Source of the DNA: Desulfobacterales bacterium
Lineage (GTDB): Bacteria; Desulfobacterota; Desulfobacteria; Desulfobacterales; Desulfobacteraceae
DNA: 9,779 bases
Assembly (NCBI GenBank): GCA_022361315.1
Contig: JAKSBB010000921.1
Span: 1-9,779, forward strand
Reading direction: 5' to 3'
The position numbers were made by a program, and so were the translations under genes. Of this stretch, positions 1 through 5,300 are shown one piece after another. Every line of letters starts with the position of its first letter. Position 1 is the stretch's first letter. The notes under the pieces were generated by a model that was not told the DNA's origin, ran no database searches, and saw nothing but the letters and a program-made list of their open reading frames with translations.

Positions 1-819
1 GATACAGGTTTCAATATCAAGGGAAATCGCCTTCATATCCAGGTCGTCCGTCATGGTCAGGCCGTCATATCCCAGATCCCGGCGAAGCAGATCCCGGGCA
101 ATGACCGGAGAAAGACTGGCCTGCCAGGTATCGTCCAGCCCGGGATAAGAAATATGGGAGAGCATGACGCCGGATACCCCGGAAGACATGGCAGCCTGAA
201 AGGGAAGCATATCGCTTTGCCGGAGCGTCTCTTCATCCGCATCCAGCACCGGCAGAAAAAAGTGGGAATCCTTTACCGTCCGCCCGATCCCTGGAAAATG
301 CTTTGCCACCGCCATAATCCCGCGATCCTGAAACGTCCGGATCATTGCACACCCAAGTTCAGAAACCAGATCAACCCCGCCGGGAAATGCGCGGTCCGTC
401 ATGATGCTGTCCACGTCGGGTGGCGCCACATCCATAACCGGTGCCATGTTCATATTGATGCCCATGCTGCGGAGTTCTTCTGCCGTGACCCTTGCAAAGT
501 GTTCAGCCTCATCAACATCATGTATATGGGGGTTGCCCGGAAATCTTGTAAACGGCTCACGCAACCGGGCCACCACGCCCCCTTCCTGATCCACCGCAAT
601 AAAAAGGTCAGGCAGTCCGCAGTCCAGGGCAAAGGCCCTGGCATCATGGCAGAGTTGCTTTAACTGCCGGGGCGTGTCTATGTTGGGCCGGAACAGGATG
701 ATCCCCCCTGCCCTCAGATCCCGGATCAGCCGTTTGAGTTCATCGTTCAGCGTCTGGCCGTCAAATCCCAGCATCAATCGCTGGCCGGCCATATCTTCAA
801 GGGTCATGTCTGATGTCAT
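1..819 (-). CDS. nagZ: Beta-N-acetylhexosaminidase, NagZ-like (GH3), C-terminus beyond window
   Basis: Glycoside hydrolase family 3 enzyme. NagZ removes N-acetylglucosamine from 1,6-anhydro-muropeptides in cytoplasmic peptidoglycan recycling. The 273 visible residues contain the family landmarks in order: DQEGG (77-81) and the substrate-binding KHFPG (173-177). DSH (184-186) matches the Asp-His dyad of the flexible catalytic loop, and TMTDDLDM (255-262) contains the expected aspartate nucleophile (258). The usual KHFPGHG reads KHFPGIG here, a tolerable variant. No signal peptide is seen, which fits a cytosolic enzyme. The frame is open to base 1 with no stop, so the end lies outside the window. 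The ATG at 819 was chosen as the first in-frame start, 24 bases after the upstream stop; an in-frame ATG at 807 is an alternative. Neither has a convincing Shine-Dalgarno, and an out-of-frame ATG-TAA start-stop pair sits at 824-829, so translation by reinitiation is possible. Last visible gene of the cyclic-dinucleotide operon. Confidence 0.88.
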   Translation of the reverse strand, partial: MTSDMTLEDMAGQRLMLGFDGQTLNDELKRLIRDLRAGGIILFRPNIDTPRQLKQLCHDARAFALDCGLPDLFIAVDQEGGVVARLREPFTRFPGNPHIHDVDEAEHFARVTAEELRSMGINMNMAPVMDVAPPDVDSIMTDRAFPGGVDLVSELGCAMIRTFQDRGIMAVAKHFPGIGRTVKDSHFFLPVLDADEETLRQSDMLPFQAAMSSGVSGVMLSHISYPGLDDTWQASLSPVIARDLLRRDLGYDGLTMTDDLDMKAISLDIETCI

Positions 820-843
820 ATGTTTACATTCGATGTTGTGAGT

Positions 844-2394
844 TCAGTCGTCAAAAAAATCATCCGACTCTGGACGGTGTAAAAAAATACCATTGTTCCG
901 GCACAGGTTATACAGATCCCCGTCAATTTCATTCCGTTCTTTCATTTTTCCGAGGATGGATTCCGCCTTGGCCGGGGACATGGGCGGTTTATAAGGACGG
1001 TTTTTGGCCGTCAACGCTTCAAAAATATCAGCAATGGCCATGATTCTTGCCTGCAGCGGGAGGGCATCACCGGAAAGGCCATCGGGATACCCGCTGCCGT
1101 CCGGTTTCTCATGGTGACTGGCGGCATAGTCAGGCACCCGCTCCAGGTGACGGGGGAACTCAATGTTGCTCAGAATCTTTCGTGTCATCAGGGCATGGTC
1201 CTGGATGATCTGCCGTTCCTGGTCACTCAAATTCCCGTAACGGATACTCAAGAGACGGCGTTCGTCTTCGGTTAACCAGGGCCGTACATCTCCTTTACTG
1301 TCGGTGTAGGTCCGCTCCTGGATCCGCTTCAATCTGGATAGGGCGGCCTCATCCATGGGCACGCTGCCCGCGTTACAATCCCTTATAAATTGAAAGTCCC
1401 GGTCGATATCACCCAGTTCCTGCATCAAACCGTCCTCGGAATCCCCGCCATCGGACGCCATCCAATGAAGCCGCCGGGTCAGCCGTATGGTTTCAAAACG
1501 CTCCCGAATCACAGTCATGCCGTCGATGACACCCTCCAGCTTTGTTGACTTCTCGATGAGATGCCAGGGGGTAATGATCTTGCCTACATCGTGCATCCAT
1601 GCGGCGTATTTCAGTTCCTCCAGATTATCATCCGTGAACCGGACATCCTTAAAAGGCCCTGTGACCGTATCATTCACCAGCCTGGCAATTCGCATGGTCA
1701 GCCCTGTCACCCGGTTGATATGCTCACCGGTAACACGGGATTTGGCATCCACGGCCCAGGCGATGGCCTTGACAAAGGATGACATCAAGGTCTGGAGTTC
1801 ATCAATCAGCCGGACCTTGACGATGGCCACGGCAGCCTGGGAGGCGATGGCCGTCATGATGTGAATATCATTTTTACTGAAAGGCCGAACCTTTCCCGTT
1901 TCATCACTTTGCCGGTTGATGAGCTGCAGCACCGCCACCACCTCCCCCTTATACCCGATGAGCGGGAGTGCCAGCATGGAAATGGAGCGGAACCCGGAAG
2001 ACTGATCCCAGGCATAGACACCCGGGAACTGTCCCTGCCCGGGGGCATACAGATCTTCAATATGGACGGGCAGCCCGGTGTTGGCCACACAGGAGGAGAC
2101 ATTGGACATGTTCGGTTCCCCATCTTTTGTCAGAGGGACCGAAGGCATAGGCGGTGCAGACGCTTCCTGTTTTATATAATTTAAATTCAGTGGACCGTTC
2201 TGGAGTACCTCAAAACTGAGCATATCCCCATCCAGCATATACAGGCTGCCGGCCTGGGCACGGGTGAGTTGCCTTGATTTGGTCACGATCAGATCCAGCA
2301 GATGTGTCAGATCCTTCTCCCGCGACAGGGCAAGGCAGATATCCACGAGATGATCGGTGTCCCGTGACAGGGTGTTGTGCTGATCTAATGTCAC
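844..2394 (-). CDS. GAF domain / HD-GYP phosphodiesterase
   Basis: Soluble 516-residue signalling protein. A GAF sensor domain spans about residues 15-195 (core strands include SMLALPLIGYKGEVVAVLQLIN at its two-part end). An HD-GYP phosphohydrolase domain spans about 205-505. Expected metal ligands are present: H225 in the GEH motif, H268-D269 of HDVGK, H400, H427 and H428, and D456 in ADIFEAL. The signature HHEKPDGSGYPDGL is at 427-440. Between HD and the third histidine lie about 130 residues rather than the usual 30, so about 100 residues are inserted (roughly 285-385). I recall this from a recognised proteobacterial HD-GYP subclass. HD-GYP enzymes typically degrade cyclic-di-GMP, and some act on 3'3'-cGAMP; the substrate here is unknown. 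The start is GTG at 2394, preceded by GGAGGGG with a 7-base gap; an in-frame stop at 2425-2427 limits extension. It follows the His-rich gene by 47 bases and a diadenylate cyclase gene upstream, so cyclic-di-AMP should be considered as a substrate. Confidence 0.9.
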   Translation of the reverse strand: MTLDQHNTLSRDTDHLVDICLALSREKDLTHLLDLIVTKSRQLTRAQAGSLYMLDGDMLSFEVLQNGPLNLNYIKQEASAPPMPSVPLTKDGEPNMSNVSSCVANTGLPVHIEDLYAPGQGQFPGVYAWDQSSGFRSISMLALPLIGYKGEVVAVLQLINRQSDETGKVRPFSKNDIHIMTAIASQAAVAIVKVRLIDELQTLMSSFVKAIAWAVDAKSRVTGEHINRVTGLTMRIARLVNDTVTGPFKDVRFTDDNLEELKYAAWMHDVGKIITPWHLIEKSTKLEGVIDGMTVIRERFETIRLTRRLHWMASDGGDSEDGLMQELGDIDRDFQFIRDCNAGSVPMDEAALSRLKRIQERTYTDSKGDVRPWLTEDERRLLSIRYGNLSDQERQIIQDHALMTRKILSNIEFPRHLERVPDYAASHHEKPDGSGYPDGLSGDALPLQARIMAIADIFEALTAKNRPYKPPMSPAKAESILGKMKERNEIDGDLYNLCRNNGIFLHRPESDDFFDD

Positions 2395-2397
2395 AAT

Positions 2398-2414
2398 GGG
2401 GCCCCTCCGGGGCC
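2398..2414 (-). promoter_or_regulatory. RBS hairpin of the HD-GYP gene
   Basis: On the minus strand, GGCCCC-GGA-GGGGCC (2414 down to 2400) forms a perfect 6-bp, all-G/C stem with a 3-base loop. The Shine-Dalgarno GGAGGGG makes up the loop and the 3' arm of this stem, so folding would hide the ribosome site of the GTG start at 2394. No U-run follows, so it is not an intrinsic terminator. Whether it lowers or couples translation is inferred. Confidence 0.5.
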
Positions 2415-2441
2415 GAACCGGAGCTTAGACAATTACAGGCG

Positions 2442-2762
2442 TTAGCCAGCGTTAAGCCGGTCCAGGGCCTCCTTCAATTTGCCGGTTACATCCCGGGACA
2501 GGCTGCCGGCCTCTTCCAGTGAGTCGGCTACCTCTTCAAGGCCTGCGTCTCTGGCCTTGTCTGCCCAGGAGACAAAATTATCCATATGGCTGTCATTATG
2601 ATCAATCCAATGGGCGAACAGGGTTCTCAATTTATCTTCCATGGACATTTCTCCGCCATGATCGTGACTATGGCTGTGTCCATGGCTATGGGAATGGGAG
2701 TGTCCGTGGGAATGGTCGTGTGCGTGATCGTGAGAATGGTCATGCGTATGGTCGTGACTCAT
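2442..2762 (-). CDS. Small histidine-rich, putative metal-binding protein
   Basis: A 106-residue protein. Histidine alternates with another residue, without a break, from position 3 to 35 (17 histidines, partners mostly Ser, Asp and Gly). This is a strong Ni/Zn/Co-binding tail as seen in metallochaperones and metal-storage proteins. After a GGEMSM linker comes an amphipathic helical domain (about 43-104) with H51, H55 and H59 spaced four apart on one helix face (AHWIDHNDSHMDN), and an acidic second helix. The domain recalls small uncharacterised domains in other His-rich proteins, but I cannot name it with certainty. There is no signal peptide or membrane segment. The start ATG overlaps the upstream cyclase stop (ATGA, 2759-2762), with GGAG seven bases before it, so translation is probably coupled. 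Likely role: buffering or delivering the metal required by neighbouring enzymes. This is inference; HD-GYP enzymes are di- or tri-metal and diadenylate cyclases use divalent metals. Confidence 0.8.
   Translation of the reverse strand: MSHDHTHDHSHDHAHDHSHGHSHSHSHGHSHSHDHGGEMSMEDKLRTLFAHWIDHNDSHMDNFVSWADKARDAGLEEVADSLEEAGSLSRDVTGKLKEALDRLNAG
2655..2760. repeat. Hexanucleotide-like low-complexity tract encoding (His-X)n
   Basis: Degenerate 6-base periodicity (minus strand CA[CT]-NNN units, about 17 copies) coding for alternating histidines. The third bases and partner codons vary, so it is protein-level selection plus possible repeat expansion, not a perfect satellite. Such tracts can gain or lose units by slippage. 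Confidence 0.6.
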
Positions 2763-4201
2763 ATGATAACTCCGTTGAGGTGTTGTTTCAGGGTTAAAAT
2801 CTCAGGCATATACTGGTACACCGGCTTCCACCGGCAGAACGCGTTTAATTCGATCCCGTTAAAAATAATGGAAACGGGCCGGTCCGCCGACACCACAACA
2901 ACAATCACTTTTGAGGTGGCTGCGGAAAATCTCAGGGCTGAGTTGTACCTGGCTCCTCTGGCCATATTTTCCCAGGATATGGTTTTTCCGTCAAGCAGAC
3001 AGGCAAACCCCTGGATCATGGCATCCGTGGTCAGATGAACCGCACCGTCTATCTTTAGCAGTGCAGCGGCCAGATCAAAATTCTTGGGTTCAAGAAGGCT
3101 TAAGGGGGGTTCGAGGACATGGCCGGACAATTTCAGCGGGGTGTCATTCATATCAAGAACAAGGGTGCAACCGTAACGGCCACGGCCCGCCCTGTTCACC
3201 AACTCGGAAACCACGTTGAAAAAGGTGCCGGCAACTTCGGTTTCCAGGTTGGAATCCAGCAGCAGCTCTTCCAGCTCCACCAGCTTTGCTTCTCTTGTGG
3301 AGGAGTGAAAACTGCCATCTGAAAACGAGGCCACCTTTTTGCTTCCCATGCGAAGAAAACCATAGTCGCCCCGGAAGTCTGCCACCACTGCATATTCAGG
3401 AATATCCGTATCCGTGATACCGATAATGGTATTTCCGTCGGACACCAGTTTCCGGTCGGAGCGTTCTACCCCCACCAGCAATTTGCGGATATGCTTGATG
3501 TTTGATACCTGGGGCCGTTCATGGCGTTGAATCTTGGTGAGAAAATCAATGTTCCTGACCGTATGGGGATCTGTAAAAAAGAGGATACCCCGGGCCCAGG
3601 CCCCCTCTTCCCTGGTTTTTGAAATGGCCAGGATATGGTTGAGAATACTGGGCACCTGCACGGTGGTATCAAACCCCAGATGCTGATTTCGTTCGTCCAC
3701 CAGGTAATCGGCAATGGCCTGGAGGGCATAGTTTTTCACCACGTAGTCCGACGAGTTGATGGGGGTGGCTCCGGATGTGTAATCATTGGCCAGAAGAGTG
3801 GCTGCCTGCTCCAGCCATTTTTCCGTCGGCCGTATGGAACAGAGATCCGGATGGTGTTCTGTGAACCACATCTGGTAAAAAAACTCGCTGGACGCTCCGG
3901 CAAAAGAGATCAGTCCGGACAGATCCAGGGTCTGGTCGGGAATCATATAGCCTTGGGGTTGTTTGCCGATCTGCCGGCGGATCCGACTGCGCCAGTCTTC
4001 TTCTCCGGTAACAAAAGTCTCTTCCAGTATGGATTCATGGCCGCCCAAAAGATCCTGGGGATCAAAAACCTGGACCGGATCTTCGGGGCCCGGTGCAAAC
4101 AGCACAGCCACCCGGCTGGGGCTGGAGTATTTGTACAATCCGTCCGAAACGCCGTTCAGAATATTGGCAATGCATAGTTTTTTGTAGGAGTTCTGATTCA
4201 T
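2759..4201 (-). CDS. Diadenylate cyclase (DAC) domain protein with N-terminal putative sensor region
   Basis: 480 residues, no membrane segments or signal peptide, so probably cytosolic. The C-terminal 140 residues or so (about 335-455) match the DisA_N/DAC fold that condenses two ATP into cyclic-di-AMP. Landmarks are GRYGCTLVL (341-349), a PL(S)L segment near 366-369, KIDGAVHL with the DGA motif at 385-387, GARYNSA (416-422) where canonical DACs have GTRHRAA, and the hydrophobic strand KVIVVVVS (431-438). DGA is intact, but RHR is RYN (418-420). The first ~330 residues are not a domain I can name from sequence. The layout resembles the families with 'probable sensor domains' (DACN-type) fused to DAC, recalled from comparative genomics. 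The ATG at 4201 is the start shown; its Shine-Dalgarno is weak (TTAAG). First gene of the operon, overlapping the His-rich gene by four bases. The DAC assignment is fairly firm; catalytic competence is not shown. Confidence 0.82.
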   Translation of the reverse strand: MNQNSYKKLCIANILNGVSDGLYKYSSPSRVAVLFAPGPEDPVQVFDPQDLLGGHESILEETFVTGEEDWRSRIRRQIGKQPQGYMIPDQTLDLSGLISFAGASSEFFYQMWFTEHHPDLCSIRPTEKWLEQAATLLANDYTSGATPINSSDYVVKNYALQAIADYLVDERNQHLGFDTTVQVPSILNHILAISKTREEGAWARGILFFTDPHTVRNIDFLTKIQRHERPQVSNIKHIRKLLVGVERSDRKLVSDGNTIIGITDTDIPEYAVVADFRGDYGFLRMGSKKVASFSDGSFHSSTREAKLVELEELLLDSNLETEVAGTFFNVVSELVNRAGRGRYGCTLVLDMNDTPLKLSGHVLEPPLSLLEPKNFDLAAALLKIDGAVHLTTDAMIQGFACLLDGKTISWENMARGARYNSALRFSAATSKVIVVVVSADRPVSIIFNGIELNAFCRWKPVYQYMPEILTLKQHLNGVII

Positions 4202-4233
4202 CTTAAGTGTCGGTCCGGCAGTTGCATTTTCAA

Positions 4234-4263
4234 TTGATACTCATGTTCCACGCCGTTTGACAA
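4234..4263 (-). promoter_or_regulatory. Candidate sigma70-type promoter of the DAC operon
   Basis: On the minus strand, TTGTCA (4263-4258, 5/6 to consensus) is followed after 18 bases by TATCAA (4239-4234, 4/6). The predicted transcript start is near 4227, giving a leader of about 26 bases to the ATG at 4201. The position just before the first gene of the operon supports it; there is no experimental evidence. Confidence 0.45.
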
Positions 4264-4293
4264 GTTTTTTTTAGGGTTTCATGGCCCAAAGTG

Positions 4294-4322
4294 TTGAAAA
4301 ATACCACCGGGATTGCTATTGA
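4294..4322 (+). promoter_or_regulatory. Weak candidate promoter of the SH3-domain gene
   Basis: TTGAAA (4294-4299), 17 bases, then TATTGA (4317-4322), only three matches to the -10 consensus. It would start transcription near 4329, just before the ribosome site AAGGAGG (4340-4346). An alternative TTGACA at 4257-4262 overlaps the divergent -35 box but has no good -10 partner. The real promoter could be of another sigma class. Confidence 0.22.
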
Positions 4323-4358
4323 AACGTAGAAAAAATATTAAGGAGGCAGGACAAAAAA

Positions 4359-5081
4359 ATGAGAAAATTGTTCACAGGGATTATAGCGGCAACCCTGATT
4401 TTCAGTATTGCAGCATCCGTTGCCCAGGCCCGGACCGCATATGTCTCTGACATGCTGATTCTCACCTTCAGAGAAGGACCCGGCACCAATTACCAGGTCC
4501 TTCAAACCCTGAGAAGCAATACCCCGCTGACCATAATTGAAGAACAGAACGGCTTTTACAAGGTGACCCTGTCTTCCGGAGAAGAGGGCTGGGTGGACAA
4601 ACAATTCGTTGTTTTCGATATGCCGAAAACCGCAGTCATCGAACAGTTGAACCGGGAAAAGGCGGCATTGGAGGCCCAGATTCAAAGGCTGATGGAACAA
4701 TCGGAGACCCTCACGGACCGATTATCCAACCAGCAGACAGATGCAGCCGGCAAAACCCAGGAACTCAGCCGCAGCCTTTCGGATCTGAAAACGGAGAACA
4801 AACGCCTGGTGACCGATCTTGCCGCTTCCAAAGAAGCCCACCAGCGCTTGAAAGACGCCTCCGCCAATGTGGTTGCCACCATGGAGGCCAACAAAACCCT
4901 CACCGATGAAAATCAACGGCTTTCCGCTGAAATTTCCCGATTGGAAACCGAAACCAGCCACCTGTTCAGAACCGGTATGATCAAATGGTTTCTTGCCGGT
5001 GTCGGCGTTCTCCTTCTGGGGTGGATAATCGGGCAGAGCGTCTCCTCAAAACGAAGACGCAGCAGTTCACTGCTTGACTAA
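4359..5081 (+). CDS. SH3-domain, coiled-coil, membrane-anchored envelope protein (TIGR04211/YgiM-like)
   Basis: 240 residues with a clear modular layout. A signal peptide covers 1-24 (positive MRK, hydrophobic core, AQA before the cut). A bacterial SH3 domain covers about 27-86 (YVSDMLILTFREGPGTNYQVL and ending EEGWVDKQFV). A long heptad-rich coiled coil spans about 92-200, a single membrane helix 207-227, and a basic tail KRRR 231-234 follows. This fits the TIGR04211/YgiM architecture: the domain faces the periplasm, where SH3b domains often bind peptidoglycan or peptides, with the C-terminus anchored in the inner membrane. No catalytic motif is seen and the exact function is unknown. The start ATG has AAGGAGG 12 bases before it, a rather long gap. 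It is transcribed away from the DAC operon across a 157-base gap and ends in its own terminator, so it is monocistronic. Confidence 0.88.
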   Translation: MRKLFTGIIAATLIFSIAASVAQARTAYVSDMLILTFREGPGTNYQVLQTLRSNTPLTIIEEQNGFYKVTLSSGEEGWVDKQFVVFDMPKTAVIEQLNREKAALEAQIQRLMEQSETLTDRLSNQQTDAAGKTQELSRSLSDLKTENKRLVTDLAASKEAHQRLKDASANVVATMEANKTLTDENQRLSAEISRLETETSHLFRTGMIKWFLAGVGVLLLGWIIGQSVSSKRRRSSSLLD

Positions 5082-5105
5082 AACCCAACTCAATCAACAC
5101 ACCTC

Positions 5106-5151
5106 AAATACCGGTGTCCTCTGCATTCCTCAGATGGCACCGGTATTTTTT
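5106..5151 (+). terminator. Rho-independent terminator of the SH3-domain gene
   Basis: A perfect 11-bp inverted repeat, AAATACCGGTG (5106-5116) and CACCGGTATTT (5138-5148), is followed by further T residues (uninterrupted to 5151). The 21-base loop contains a minor inner TCTG/CAGA stem. It begins 25 bases after the stop codon at 5081. Confidence 0.88.
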
Positions 5152-5181
5152 ATTCATCCGAATCAAACGGATTTAACCGGC

Positions 5182-5194
5182 TGAACACCGTTCA
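5182..5194. promoter_or_regulatory. Perfect dyad, possible operator upstream of the acyl-CoA synthetase gene
   Basis: TGAAC-ACC-GTTCA is a perfect 5+3+5 palindrome, ending 20 bases before the candidate -35 box. The size suits a dimeric regulator, but it does not match an operator I recognise, and a 10-base dyad can occur by chance. Confidence 0.25.
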
Positions 5195-5213
5195 ATTATT
5201 TTCATCTTTTTAC

Positions 5214-5243
5214 TTGACAGACCTTAGGCTTTCTTTTTATCAC
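5214..5243 (+). promoter_or_regulatory. Candidate sigma70-type promoter of the acyl-CoA synthetase gene
   Basis: A consensus -35 TTGACA (5214-5219) is followed after 18 bases by TATCAC (5238-5243, 4/6). Transcription would start near 5250, leaving about 50 bases before the TTG start. The -35/-10 form resembles that proposed for the DAC operon (TTGTCA-N18-TATCAA). Confidence 0.45.
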
Positions 5244-5300
5244 ACTTTTACGAAGTGTCTTTTCTTTAATTTCCCAACGCCCATAAGAAAGGAGATAATT

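Noticed and set aside
154..663. Plus-strand 169-codon open frame
   Set aside because: It lies entirely opposite nagZ, whose family motifs are clear. The plus-strand product shows no recognisable domain, and no ribosome site precedes it.
2655..2760. Possible CRISPR array or tandem repeat
   Set aside because: Periodicity is 6 bases, with no repeats of 25-35 bases and no spacers. It is explained by the (His-X) coding tract.
4255..4272. T-run of eight (4265-4272) as a possible terminator
   Set aside because: No stem precedes the T-run on either strand; it is simply a T-rich spacer in the divergent promoter gap.
4282..4297. Sigma54-like promoter (TGGC...TTG) before the SH3 gene
   Set aside because: The TTG element is one base out of the fixed -24/-12 spacing and lacks the GC of the -12 box.
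5214..5300. N-terminal 29-residue extension of the acyl-CoA synthetase
   Set aside because: It would begin inside the candidate -35 box. It has no ribosome site and its sequence does not resemble the family, while the TTG at 5301 has a strong one.
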